From an uncultured bacterium (GTDB lineage: Bacteria > Desulfobacterota > Desulfobaccia > Desulfobaccales > 0-14-0-80-60-11), in contig CALEAV010000032.1 in NCBI GenBank assembly GCA_937943575.1, positions 1-41,784 on the forward strand: a stretch of 41,784 nucleotides of DNA, read 5' to 3'. The position numbers and the translations under genes were made by a program. Under the pieces are notes generated by a model, which saw nothing but the letters and a program-made list of their open reading frames with translations, was not told where the DNA came from and ran no database searches. Shown piece by piece: positions 24,232 to 34,606 of the stretch; within the stretch, counting starts at the first letter, position 1; the number at the start of each line of letters is the position of its first letter.

Positions 24232-25191
24232 ATGCGGCGGCTGACCCTGGTCCTCCTCCTCATTGCCGGGATCTTCCTCTTCTGGATGCTGGCGGAAGTG
24301 GGCTGGGCGCCTCTCCGCGCCAACCTCACCCGGGTGGGCTGGGGGTTTCCCCTCCTGCTTTTGCCCTACGGGGTGACCACTACCCTGGACGCCTACACCT
24401 GGAGGCGCCTCCTGCCGGACGCCGGCGGCCGGGTGGGATGGTGGCGGGTGTGGTCCCTGCGCCTGGAAGGGGAGGCCCTCAACGTCCTCACCCCCACGGC
24501 CAGCCTGGGGGGCGAGCCCTACAAGGCGGCGGGGCTCCTCAATGCGGGTTACCCCATGGAAGCCGCCCTGGCCAGCCTGCTTTTGCACAAGGCCCTCCGG
24601 GTGGTGGGCCTGTTTGTCTATATCCTTACGGGCCTGGCCCTGGCGCTCCTCTTCCTGCCGGAGATCTCCCCGTTCCTGTATGGCCTGCTGGCGGGGGCCC
24701 TGGTTTTGGGGCTGGGGGTGGCGGGTTTCATTGCGATACAGCGCCGCCAGCCCTGCCAGAAGCTGGTGGGTTTGCTCAAGCGCCTGCATCTCTGTCCCCT
24801 GGCCCTGGCGGCCCGGGAGGCGGAGCTCCGCCAGATTGACGAGCGGCTGGCAGCTTTTTATGCGGAGAAAAAGGGCCTGGCCCTGGGGCTGGTGGGAGTG
24901 CAGCTTATGGGGTGGGCGGTGAACGCCCTGGAGGTCTGGCTGGCCTTCCGGCTGCTGGAGGCGCCGGTGGGGCTGACTGCGGCCGTGATCTGGGATTCCC
25001 TGGCCATGATCTTCACCGGTCTGGGGTTTTTCCTCCCCGCTTCCCTGGGGATGCAGGAGGGGGGGAATATCCTCCTGGCCGTCGGCCTGAAGCGGGGGGC
25101 GGCCTTCGGCGTCGCCTTCAGTATCCTGAGGCGCCTCAGGGAGGCCGTGTGGATGGGCCTCGGGCTGCTATTGGCCCTCAGGCGGCGCTGA
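24232..25191 (+). CDS. LPG-synthase/AglD-type integral membrane protein (UPF0104)
   Basis: The protein is 319 residues with about eight membrane segments. Family marks are the early TLDAYTWRRLLP, the LNVLTPTASLGGEPYKA motif near residue 84, LLHKALRVVGL and the late LGFFLPASLGMQEGGNILLAVGL. This family covers the flippase part of lysyl-phosphatidylglycerol synthases and hopanoid- or glycan-associated HpnL-like proteins; most members without a soluble domain are thought to flip lipids. It follows the MFS gene by 39 bases on the same strand and may be cotranscribed, though it is not part of known tripartite pumps. Its substrate is not known. Confidence 0.82.
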   Translation: MRRLTLVLLLIAGIFLFWMLAEVGWAPLRANLTRVGWGFPLLLLPYGVTTTLDAYTWRRLLPDAGGRVGWWRVWSLRLEGEALNVLTPTASLGGEPYKAAGLLNAGYPMEAALASLLLHKALRVVGLFVYILTGLALALLFLPEISPFLYGLLAGALVLGLGVAGFIAIQRRQPCQKLVGLLKRLHLCPLALAAREAELRQIDERLAAFYAEKKGLALGLVGVQLMGWAVNALEVWLAFRLLEAPVGLTAAVIWDSLAMIFTGLGFFLPASLGMQEGGNILLAVGLKRGAAFGVAFSILRRLREAVWMGLGLLLALRRR

Positions 25192-25301
25192 GCCGGGCCG
25201 CAAGGCGGCAGGAGAAGAGGGAGGGACGAAGGGGGCTGGGGAGAAGAGGGAAATCCGGCCCCTCTCCCACAGCCGTTTGGGGGCCGTGGCCGGGCTTAGT
25301 C

Positions 25302-26777
<1,476 letters not shown>

Positions 26778-26912
26778 TCAGGTTTTTAAGGGGAGGGCCG
26801 GGGCCGGAGCTCAGGCGTCCTCCCCTCCAGCCTCAGCCCCACGCCCATCCGGGGTCGGAGGGAGGAAGCAGTCCGCCGCCCCCCCGCCTCCCCTGAGGGA
26901 TGGGAAACCGGC

Positions 26913-27851
26913 TCATCCCCCGGCCAGTTCCGCCAGGATGCCTTCCAGCAGGCCGGCATCCACCGTGACCAGGGAATCCCGGCGGAAGAGCTCCAGGATG
27001 GCCAGCACCAGGATCACCCCGGCCACCATCACCCCGGCCTTGGCGGGCTCCAGCCCCGGGAGGCGGGCCCGCTCCATCTCCGGCAGGCGGCAAATGTCCT
27101 CGGCCAGCGCCGTCAGTCGCGTCCGGGTGAGGCGGTAGTGGTTGATCCGGGCCGGGTCATACTCCCGCAACTCCTGGGCCATGGCCGCCAGGGTGGTGAC
27201 GGCGCCGGCGGTGCCCACCAGGGTCTCGGGGGCGGGACGGCCGGTAAAATTCTCTTTATAAAATATTTCCAGCCGGCGGGCAACCTCGGCTCTGAGGGCG
27301 GCCACCTCCTCGGAGCGGGGCGGGTCACTGAGCGGCATCAGGGCGCCAAGACCCAGCACCCCCAGGGGCAGGCCGGCGAAATACGGCTCCTCGGGGGGGG
27401 CGAGGAGCACAAACTCCGAACTGCCGCCCCCTACATCAAAGACCAGAGTCGGGCCGGCGGCCGTCACCGCCGGGTCGAGGACCGTTACAATGCCCTTCAG
27501 GGTCAGGCGGGCCTCCTCCTCGGGGGGGATGAGCTCCACCGGCCACCCCAGGCTGGCCGTGGCCTGCCGTAGGAACTCCGGCCCGTCTGCGGCCTGGCGC
27601 ACCGCCTGGGTGGCCACCGCCCGGACGCGGCTCACCTGCCGCGCCTGCAGGAGGGCCCCGTAGGCCGCCAGGGCCTCCAGGGTCGCCGCCACCCCGGCGG
27701 GGGCTAAGGGCCCGGCCCCGGTGAGCCCCCGCCCCAGGCCGGTGATCTCCCGGCGCCGCTCCAGGACCCGAAAGCGCCCACCGCCCGTGACCTCGGCCAG
27801 GGCCAGGCGCACCGTCAGGCTGCCCACATCCACTGCGGCGAGGCGATTCAT
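26913..27851 (-). CDS. Ppx/GppA exopolyphosphatase/guanosine pentaphosphatase family protein
   Basis: The protein is about 312 residues from ATG at 27851; an in-frame TTG lies 12 bases upstream. It has the sugar-kinase/Hsp70-type ATPase fold: AAVDVGSLTVRLALAEV (phosphate 1), VFDVGGGSSEFVLL (phosphate 2) and ETLVGTAGAVTTLAAMAQ. It lacks the C-terminal HD-like extension of E. coli Ppx, giving the short form common in deltaproteobacteria. It removes terminal phosphate from polyphosphate and/or converts pppGpp to ppGpp; which is not decidable here. The gap of 63 bases to hpt suggests cotranscription from the hpt promoter, linking it to purine salvage. Confidence 0.88.
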   Translation of the reverse strand: MNRLAAVDVGSLTVRLALAEVTGGGRFRVLERRREITGLGRGLTGAGPLAPAGVAATLEALAAYGALLQARQVSRVRAVATQAVRQAADGPEFLRQATASLGWPVELIPPEEEARLTLKGIVTVLDPAVTAAGPTLVFDVGGGSSEFVLLAPPEEPYFAGLPLGVLGLGALMPLSDPPRSEEVAALRAEVARRLEIFYKENFTGRPAPETLVGTAGAVTTLAAMAQELREYDPARINHYRLTRTRLTALAEDICRLPEMERARLPGLEPAKAGVMVAGVILVLAILELFRRDSLVTVDAGLLEGILAELAGG

Positions 27852-27914
27852 GGCATCTGCCAAGCCCGAAGGCCCCGGGGGATGACCCCGGTCAGGGGGG
27901 GCGGGGCGGGTTGC

Positions 27915-28457
27915 TCACGGGGTGCAGCTTTCTCCCCCCATGTCCACCGCATAGACCTCCGGCAGGGTACGCAGCTTCTCGCCGCAATCCAGGCCGTAGC
28001 CCACCAGAAACCCCCCGGGCACCACAAAGCCCACATAGTCCAGGGGCACCTCCACCCGGCGGCGCTCCCGCTTGTCGATGAGGCAGCAGATCTTCAGGGA
28101 GGCGGGCCCCAAGGCGTTCAGATGGCGGCGCAGGAAGTCCAGGGTGTAGCCCGCATCCACGATGTCCTCCACCAGCAGCAGGTGGCGGCCGGCCAGGGGC
28201 AGTTCCACGTCCTTGGTGAGGCGAATCACCCCGGCAGACTCGGTGCCGGCCCCGTAGCTGGCGGCCCGGACAAAGTCCACCTCCACCGGGAACTCCAGCG
28301 CCCGCACCAGATCGGCCAGGAAGATGAAGGCCCCTTTGAGGATGCCCACAAAGACCGGCTCCAGGCCCCGGTAGTCCCGGCTGAGCTGGGCCCCCAGCTC
28401 CGCCACCCGCCGGGCCAGAGCCTCCCGGTCCAGAATGAGGCGGATCGCGGTCTCCAT
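27915..28457 (-). CDS. hpt: Hypoxanthine phosphoribosyltransferase
   Basis: The protein is 180 residues. The PRPP-binding motif LLVEDIVDAGYTL is near residue 95, PVFVGILKGAFIFLADLVRA is the flexible-loop start with conserved Lys, and FVVPGGFLVGYGLD is the purine-binding C-terminal segment. It salvages hypoxanthine (and often guanine) with PRPP to IMP or GMP. The ATG at 28457 matches family N-termini (ILDREALARRVAELG). It is the first gene of a probable hpt-ppx unit, with guaB 147 bases beyond ppx. A consensus promoter lies so close that the mRNA would be nearly leaderless. Confidence 0.94.
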   Translation of the reverse strand: METAIRLILDREALARRVAELGAQLSRDYRGLEPVFVGILKGAFIFLADLVRALEFPVEVDFVRAASYGAGTESAGVIRLTKDVELPLAGRHLLLVEDIVDAGYTLDFLRRHLNALGPASLKICCLIDKRERRRVEVPLDYVGFVVPGGFLVGYGLDCGEKLRTLPEVYAVDMGGESCTP

Positions 28458-28466
28458 GATGGCTGT

Positions 28467-28495
28467 AGCATACGGCCCAACCCGGCGATTGTCAA
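28467..28495 (-). promoter_or_regulatory. Consensus sigma70-type promoter for hpt
   Basis: On the minus strand TTGACA (28490-28495), 17 bases, then TATGCT (28467-28472). The expected start site, six to seven bases downstream of the -10, falls at about 28460, two to four bases before the hpt ATG at 28457. No Shine-Dalgarno fits between, so translation would be leaderless if this promoter is the one used. Confidence 0.65.
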
Positions 28496-29092
28496 ACCGG
28501 GAAAACCGCCGCCGCCTTTTTCCCGTGAGGAGACCGGCCGCCGTCCCTTCGTCAGGGGCCTGACCGTCCGGCAGCTGTCGTCCCTGGCAGGGGCGGCCCC
28601 TTCAGGTGGGGGAGACCATGCTTTGCCCCCCATGCCGCTGCCTGCCGGAATCCGCCCCTGCCGGCGACGCTGAAGGCCAGGGGGGAAGCGGCCCGCCAGG
28701 CCGGGAAAACCGGTGGCTCCAGGCGGCCGCCGGTCCGGTCCCGGCCACAAGGTCTGCAGGGGAGGCGGGGAAGGGTCCTACCGCCGGCCGGGGTGGGGGG
28801 AAAAAGAATTTACCGGGGCATGAGCCTGGCCTCTGCCGGTCCCTGACCGGCGCCCCCGGGGGAGGACCGCTGGCAGCGCCGGGGATGCAGGGCCATGCCG
28901 CCTTGCCGAGCGCCGTTTAATCTCCTGTCGTGCCACGCAGACGGCCGCCCGGACACGGAGGCACCCTGCCCCTCCTGGCCGCCTGCCCCTTCAGGGCCAC
29001 GTCTGCGCTCCACCGCCCTGGCGCCGGGGGCGCCCCCGGGCCGGCCGCGCCCCTGGGGGGACGACATGCGGTCGGCGCCGGAGGCTGCGCTC
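28496..29092. other. Intergenic, no gene recognised
   Basis: The 597 bases between the hpt promoter and the stop of the radical SAM gene are GC-rich, with open frames of no recognisable family. A short AT-rich spot (AAAAAGAATTTACC, around 28802) is the only compositional feature. I saw no terminator for the radical SAM gene, which ends into this region. Confidence 0.5.
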
Positions 29093-30550
29093 TCAGGCGG
29101 CAAACAGCCGGAGCACGGTTTCCTTCAAGTGATAAAAGTTGTTCATCTCGCCTTTTTCCTCGGCCCAGACCGACCGGTAGACCTCCTGGACCCGGGCGCA
29201 GTAGGAATCGATATTTCGTTTGAGATCCTCCCGCCGCAGGATGTCGTCGGCGCCGGGATGGCAGGGATTAAGCGCCAGCTGAGCGTAAAGTTCCCGGCTG
29301 ACCTCGGGGTTGTCGATCCACATGCAGGGGAGGAAGAGATTATCATTGTAGGGCTGCCGCCTCCGCAGCTCCCGGAAAAACTCCGAGTTCATGATCTCCC
29401 GGAGGGACTTGGTTTTGATGTTGTCCTGGCAGAAATGCGTGAAGATACAGGGCTCCGCACACCCCTGGGGATTGATGTGGACGTAATACTTGCCGGCGAT
29501 GCAGCCGCCCACGTAGGGGGCATCATTCCAGAAGTCGATCAGAAAGATGGGCCGGGTGTCCCGCATCCGGTTGACGAATTCCAGCATCTGAAGCCGCTGC
29601 TCCGGGGTGGGCAGCAGCTCCAGGTCCGGGTTGCCGCCCACCGGCATGCACAGGAACATCCAGCCCATGAGGGCCCCCTTGGCGATCATGAGGTCCACAA
29701 AGGCGTCGCTGGTAATGACCGGGACGTTCTTCCGGGTGGCGGTGACGGAATAGCCGAAAGGAATCCGTGCCTGCCGGAGCCGGTCCATGGCCGCCATGAC
29801 CTTGGCGAAGGTTCCCGGTCCCCGCCGGGCGTCCGTTTCTTCCTCGAACCCCTCCACGCTGAGGGTCAGCATGAGATTCCCCAGCCGCTGCAGCTTTGCC
29901 ACCCGGTTCTGATCAATGAGGGTGCCGTTGGTGAACACCAGAAAATACATCCGGGGATGACGCGCAATGAGGTCCACCAGCGGCCCCCACATAAAGGGCT
30001 CGCCCCCCAGCAGGGTGACCACGGCCACCCCCAGTTCCTGAGCTTCCCTGACCACCCGGTCCACCAGGGAAAAGGGCAGCTCGTCCTTGACGGAGTAATT
30101 GGCCGCATAGCATCCCTGGCACCTGAGGTTGCACCTGGCCGTGGGGGAGATGAGCAGGGCATAGGGCACCGCTTCGCCCTGCAGGTCCGCCTGCAGTCGT
30201 TTCTCCTCCCGCACGATGAGGCCGTCCACCAGGAAGTTGATGGCCAGGCCTTCCAGGGACCTGCGGCTGATGAGCCGGGAGAGCCTAAAGGCAATGTCCC
30301 CGAAACCGCTGGAGGTCAGAAAATCCACCAACGCTTTGATCTGGTGAGGCGGTTTCCTGGAAAAGAGGACGGCGTACCAGGTCAGCAGGTGGATGATCTG
30401 TTCCCTGGAGGCGAAAGGAAAGAGAGACAGGATAAGCTTCAGGGTATAGAGCATGAGCACCTGCTTGACCTTGAGCAGAAGAAGCACATGGCGGCGACGT
30501 CGGCTTTCTTCCCGGTCCTTGACGAATTGGACGATCTTTTCAAAGCCCAT
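29093..30550 (-). CDS. Radical SAM protein with SPASM-like C-terminus
   Basis: The protein is 485 residues from ATG at 30550, which has GGAGGG at ideal distance; the frame is open about 60 bases further. The N-terminal 140 residues are helical and hydrophobic in part (VLMLYTLKLILSLFPF). The cluster motif CNLRCQGCYA is at about residues 162-171, followed by VVTLLGGEPFMWGP (the GGEP SAM site). The C-terminal half has cysteines in GGCIAGKYYVHINPQGCAEPC, HFCQD and LFLPCMW, which resemble auxiliary-cluster (SPASM/twitch) sites. Such proteins modify peptides or proteins or act in cofactor maturation; no precursor peptide is adjacent. It is a single gene with codon use like the host. Confidence 0.83.
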   Translation of the reverse strand: MGFEKIVQFVKDREESRRRRHVLLLLKVKQVLMLYTLKLILSLFPFASREQIIHLLTWYAVLFSRKPPHQIKALVDFLTSSGFGDIAFRLSRLISRRSLEGLAINFLVDGLIVREEKRLQADLQGEAVPYALLISPTARCNLRCQGCYAANYSVKDELPFSLVDRVVREAQELGVAVVTLLGGEPFMWGPLVDLIARHPRMYFLVFTNGTLIDQNRVAKLQRLGNLMLTLSVEGFEEETDARRGPGTFAKVMAAMDRLRQARIPFGYSVTATRKNVPVITSDAFVDLMIAKGALMGWMFLCMPVGGNPDLELLPTPEQRLQMLEFVNRMRDTRPIFLIDFWNDAPYVGGCIAGKYYVHINPQGCAEPCIFTHFCQDNIKTKSLREIMNSEFFRELRRRQPYNDNLFLPCMWIDNPEVSRELYAQLALNPCHPGADDILRREDLKRNIDSYCARVQEVYRSVWAEEKGEMNNFYHLKETVLRLFAA

Positions 30551-30643
30551 GACCACCCTCCTTATCCAGCAGGCCAGGTTAGTGGGTTCGCCGACAGGTT
30601 GGGTCAGCGGCATAAAAATGAGAGGATTGAGTCTGGTTTCGGT

Positions 30644-30695
30644 GAAGGGCCGCGGCCCTTGGCCCTCCCCCGGACACCCGCATCCACCGCCTCAC
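30644..30695 (+). repeat. Intergenic GC-rich hairpin repeat, copy D (left part)
   Basis: The perfect 16-base palindrome AAGGGCCGCGGCCCTT (30645-30660) is followed by CCCTCCCCCGGACACCCGC and ATCC, matching the left half of the copy at 22372-22495. The G-rich right arm is missing, so this is a truncated copy. It lies between the radical SAM gene and the decayed region. Confidence 0.6.
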
Positions 30696-30699
30696 AATC

Positions 30700-31099
30700 C
30701 TGGCATCACCTCCTCCCGTGACATGATGGTCCCACCCCCGGGCTTGCGCAGGGGCATGAGCCCGGAGTGCCAGGGGCTCACCGCCCCGCAGCCTCACGCT
30801 GATGCCGTGGCCGCGCTGCCAGAGCCCTCCCTGGCGGGTCCGGGATCGGCCCGCCCCCCTCTGTCCGCCGCGCCAGCTCATGACCCCCGGGAAAGGGGCT
30901 GCAGGCCCCGGAGACGACCAGGAGGCCGGCCACCTGCTGCAGGAGGCCCCGGCCCGCCGGGCCTGCAGGAGGTGGCTGGTCAACCCGGTAAAAGGGCCCC
31001 GCACTCGGAGGGAGCGGGCCCTGCCCCAGGGCGGAGGCGAACCGCAGGGGGCCGCCCCACGCCGCCTCCCCTTCGGCGCGGCCACGGTCAGGATGAGCG
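30700..31099. other. Intergenic/decayed stretch, nothing identified
   Basis: These 400 bases have no recognisable gene. Minus-strand frames give Gly/Pro/Arg-rich translations with scattered hydrophobic pieces and no consistent frame; they may continue the remnant at 31100-31745. Confidence 0.4.
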
Positions 31100-31745
31100 C
31101 CCACCCCGGGGAAGCGCCCAGGGAGAGCGCCGGGCCGAAAAGGGCCCCCACCATCGGTGCGCCGATGAGGCGGGGCGGGAGTTTTGCGAGTCACCGCCGG
31201 GTGGATGCCTGATGACCCCGGCCGGGTGCAGGCCCCTGGGCACGAGGATCAGCGCCACCGGAGATTCCCGGAGGCAGTGCCCCCTGCGCATGGTGCCCAT
31301 GAGCGCCGCCATGGCCCCCCAGATGGCCGCCGCCAGGCCCACCCCAACGGTGACGAACAGGAATAGGCCTGTCTCCTCCTGCCGCCGGCAGAGCCCCGGC
31401 ATAGCCCAAAACCAGGAGGATGCCGGCCACAATGCCGGGCCTGGTGGCGGTCACCGTGGGAGGCGCCACAGGCCAGGGGCGGATGGGTCGACAGGACCTG
31501 CCCCGCAACTTCACTCCACCCCACAACCGTAACGCCCCTATGGTAAAGTTAAGGTCCTTCGGTCTTTGATGCACCCCTTCCTCGGTCAAAACACCCCGAG
31601 GTGCCGCCGGCATTCGGACCACCTGGATGGGAACGGCCACAATCTTGTATTCCCGAAACAGGGGCCGTTCCTCGTCCACCCGGACCGGGCGAAATTCCCC
31701 CCGGCTGCCTTGGCTTGCCTTCATCTCCGCCATGACCCGCGTCAT
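31100..31745 (-). pseudogene. Remnant of one or two unidentified genes, part membrane protein
   Basis: Coding-like sequence switches frame here. From 31745 leftwards one frame reads MAEMKASQGSRGEFRPVRVD and then EYKIVAVPIQVVRMPAAPRG with host-like codon use. Further on it reads a hydrophobic stretch PGIVAGILLVLGYAGALPA (near 31400-31440), which continues after a frame change as LFLFVTVGVGLAAAIWGAMA (near 31310-31380) and, after another, as MVGALFGPALSLGASPGWAL (near 31100-31154). The pieces look like a small multi-span membrane protein broken by frameshifts next to the Acr3 permease. I cannot name the family. Confidence 0.4.
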
Positions 31746-32017
31746 CCGGAGGCAGGGGCGCAGGTTTGAGACCCGAATTCATCCAGGGCGACCCCGGCCC
31801 CGGAGGCCGGCGGACTCCCGCACCAGACCGTCGGACCCACCACCGCCGTCCCCGGAAGAGCCAGGGTTCTGGACCCCTTCGGGATTTGACACGCCAAGGT
31901 TCCCCCCTGGAGGACGATTACCTGGGTGCCGTTTCTGCCCCTCAGGAAATTGACCCCTCCCCCTCTTGCCCACGGGGGAAGGAAAACCGGATTTTCCCCG
32001 GCCGGAGGCCGGCCGGC

Positions 32018-33034
32018 TTATGGGCGAATGAACCAGGCCTGGGAACGCCGCAGCCCTTTGGTGGCCGTCACCATCACCGGCACCTCGATGAGCGGCCCCA
32101 CCACGGTGGCCAGGGCGGCCCCGGAGCCCAGGCCGAAGACCACCAGGGCGGTGCCGACAGCCACCTCGAATTGGGTGCTGGAGCCGATAAGCGCCGCCAT
32201 GGCGGCGTCGGCATAGCGGAAGCCCAGCAGCCGGGCGACGCCAAAGACGCCTCCCAGCATGAGAAAGAAGTGCAGGAAAAGGGGGAGGGCAATCAGGGCC
32301 ACGGTTGCAGGATATTCCAGGATCAGCCGCCCTTCCGAGGAAAACAGGAGGACCAGCATGGCCAGGAGCGACGCCGCGGCCAGGTGGTTCATCACCGGCA
32401 GGAAACGCCCGGAAAACCAGGCGGCGCCCTTAAGCCGGGTCAGTATCCACCTGGACGACTGGCCCGCCAGCAAAGGCAGCGCCACAAAGAGCAACACGCC
32501 GAGAGCCACCAGGGAGAAAGGCACCGGCACGCCCCCCACGCCCAAATAAAAGGCGGCCAGCGGCGCATAGAACAACAGGGTGGACACCGCGTTGATGGCG
32601 GTGACCACGATCCCTTGGGTCACATTACCCCGGGCGAAGGCGATCCAGAAGAGCACCATGCCGGTGCAGGGCGAAATCCCCAATAAAATCACCCCCGCCC
32701 GGAAATCGGGATTCTCCAGACACAGCGCCGCCAGCAGCACCATCAGCGGCGGGGCGATGATCCAGTTGGCGACCAAGGTCAGGACTGTGGGCCCCACGTT
32801 TCTGAGGGCGTGGGCCATCTCTCCCAGTTCCACTTTGGCCATGGTGGGATACATGAGAAAAAACATCAGCCCCGCAAGGGGAAGGGACACCCCGCTGATG
32901 TTCAGCCGATTGACCCCGGCCGCCACCTCGGGCGACAGCCTCCCCAATCCCAGGCCGGCGGCGCCGCACAGGACGATCCAGAGGTAGATGTACTTTTCAA
33001 AGAGACCCAGGGTGATTTCGGCTTCCTGCTCCAT
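32018..33034 (-). CDS. acr3: Acr3-family arsenite efflux permease
   Basis: The protein is 338 residues with ten membrane segments. The key Acr3 features are the cysteine in GISPCTGMVLFW (near residue 120), which matches the essential Cys of Acr3, and the final-helix region STQFEVAVGTALVVFGLGSGAALATVVGPLIEVPVM. It exports arsenite produced by ArsC using the proton motive force. The substitution of Gly for the usual Ala after CT and GISP for LAP set it off from typical Acr3, so antimonite or another oxyanion cannot be excluded. The neighbours on both sides are decayed, and arsC is about 29 kb away, so an ancestral ars cluster may have been broken up. Confidence 0.85.
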   Translation of the reverse strand: MEQEAEITLGLFEKYIYLWIVLCGAAGLGLGRLSPEVAAGVNRLNISGVSLPLAGLMFFLMYPTMAKVELGEMAHALRNVGPTVLTLVANWIIAPPLMVLLAALCLENPDFRAGVILLGISPCTGMVLFWIAFARGNVTQGIVVTAINAVSTLLFYAPLAAFYLGVGGVPVPFSLVALGVLLFVALPLLAGQSSRWILTRLKGAAWFSGRFLPVMNHLAAASLLAMLVLLFSSEGRLILEYPATVALIALPLFLHFFLMLGGVFGVARLLGFRYADAAMAALIGSSTQFEVAVGTALVVFGLGSGAALATVVGPLIEVPVMVTATKGLRRSQAWFIRP

Positions 33035-33070
33035 GGACCCCTCTTGCGGGGCAGGCTTCCCGCCTTAAAG

Positions 33071-33562
33071 TCAATTTCCCCCGCCACCCCGCGCCCGGCG
33101 GATTGCCGGGGAAACCGGCAGCGCCGGGGGGCCGCAACGCAGGCTGCACACCCCGGGAAAGGCTCTTCGATTCAGCCTTCCCCTGGGTGCCGGTCCCGGG
33201 CGCTCACCCTGGCCACGGGGCCAGGGCCGCCCACAGGAGGCCCAGGCGTATTCCGGATCCTCTGAGAGGAACTGCCTTGCCGGGAGAAACAGCGGCAACT
33301 CCCCCGGCTCAGGACGGGGGAGGCCCTGGAGCCTGACTGACCAAAGTCCGGGGCAGCCCCTGGCAGGGGCCCCGGGCAGAGGAAGAAATATCTTGACGCT
33401 GAGGCCGATGGGGATGACGATGTCGGTGCCGCAAGCCGGGGACCCGCCGCCGCAGCGGGCGAGATCCGGGATGAAGCAGACCCGCCCCACCTTTGGGACC
33501 ATGGCCGGGATGACCCCCACGCGGGAAAGTTCCACGAAACCCGGGCGTCCGGCGGCTTCCAT
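33071..33562 (-). pseudogene. Probable 5' remnant of an unidentified gene upstream of acr3
   Basis: From ATG at 33562 about 60 codons have strong host-like third-position GC and a sensible protein (GFVELSRVGVIPAMVPKVGR, then DLARCGGGSPACGTDIVIPI). After that the translation becomes Pro/Arg-rich and loses coding character, although the frame stays open to 33071. An AT-rich, operator-like patch lies directly upstream. A Cys-rich product (VCFIPDLARC, PACGTD) could bind metal or arsenite, but I recognise no family. It could also be a real short gene. Confidence 0.35.
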
Positions 33563-33581
33563 TCCGACGCTTTGTTCTCTA

Positions 33582-33624
33582 GTATTTGTATCTCCGAATT
33601 TTGTAAATACACTACCACAAAATT
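33582..33624. promoter_or_regulatory. AT-rich nested inverted repeats, possible operator
   Basis: AATTTTGT (33597-33604) and ACAAAATT (33617-33624) form a perfect 8-base inverted repeat with a 12-base spacer, overlapped by GTATTT (33582-33587) with AAATAC (33605-33610). The low-GC patch is isolated in very GC-rich DNA and is located where an ars promoter/operator would sit relative to the leftward gene remnant and acr3. Binding by an ArsR/SmtB-type repressor is a guess; no arsR is present in the window. Confidence 0.45.
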
Positions 33625-34085
33625 TCGTTCAGGAGGGCGGCTGCCCGGCTTTGCCTCCGGCGCGCCTGCCGTCGGCGGCCAGGACATCAGGCGGCAAAAC
33701 CCGGTGAGGAACGGGGTGCGGCTTGCCGGCTCCCTGGCGGCTCGGCCATCCGGGCCCGGAAATGACCGGGAGGCAGAGGCCCATGGCGGTGGCAGCAACG
33801 CCCCCGCCCCGGCCATAGTTTGCCCGACTCCCCGGCGGGCTTGACCGGTGGGCGAGTCTTTCGGCGGGGCCAGGCGAAGGAGGGGGGAGGGCTGGCGGCC
33901 CAGGGCCAGGCGCCTCAGCTTAAGGGCGCTGGCCGCGGCCTGGCCGGCGGAATGGTGTTGCGGGGCCTTGGTGAGGAGCTTCCGGGTGCCTTTCCCCACT
34001 TCGGCGAGCAGTCATAGCAGGCCTGGCGGTCCTTCCCACCTCATTCCCGCAGGGGTGCGCCCCCGGGAATTTTGCGCCGGCTGAC
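33625..34085. other. Intergenic/decayed stretch, nothing identified
   Basis: These 461 bases have no gene I can support. A minus-strand frame from 33999 has host-like codons for about 60 residues (KLRRLALGRQPSPLLRLAPP), but no start with a ribosome-binding site and no family. Confidence 0.4.
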
Positions 34086-34606
34086 GTGCCCGCCGGGCTT
34101 CCCGCCGTTGCCTTTGAACCCGGGCCCTTGACCTGGCTCCGTCAGCACGCCCTTGAAGCCTTTCTCGCGGAGACCCGGGCGGAACGCCTGTCTGAAGCGG
34201 ACCCTCCCAGCCCATGTGGAGCTTTCCCTCACCGAATTGCTTCAGCGGGCCGCCGAAGAAACTGGCGGGCCTGTGGGACAAAGAAAAGGGTATAATCGGA
34301 ACGGGAGGAGGTCTGGCCCGGGGTGGAGACCGGCATGCCGAACTGCTGGCCGCCGGCCTCGGCGCCGCTCTGACTGCCGAAGCCGCCACCCCGGCCGGGG
34401 CCACCACTTTGGACTGGGTCCACGCCGCCATGCTGCTCCAGGCCGGCGGCCGGGCCGAGGCCCTTCGGGCCCTTATCCGGGCCGGGAGGGAGCGCGGTCC
34501 GGACTTCCTGCGCCTGGCCAATGCGCTTTCGGTCCTCTATCCCGCCGGCAGCGAGGAAAAGCGTCTTCTGGACGCCATGCTCTTAGCGGGACCGAGAATG
34601 AGACCA
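34086..34606 (+). pseudogene. Frameshifted remnant resembling the C-terminus of a DUF1156-type DNA methylase
   Basis: Three successive pieces in different frames have coding character: GPLTWLRQHALEAFLAETRA (about 34120-34195), PAHVELSLTELLQRAAEETG (about 34205-34265) and the longest, from about 34330, with TTLDWVHAAMLLQAGGRAEA, RGPDFLRLANALSVLYPAGS and EEKRLLDAMLLA. The last piece resembles the end of DUF1156-containing adenine-specific methylases as I remember them (memory, not a search). The catalytic parts are absent. If correct, this is the relic of a modification or defence gene. The remnant runs straight into the next broken gene. Confidence 0.4.
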
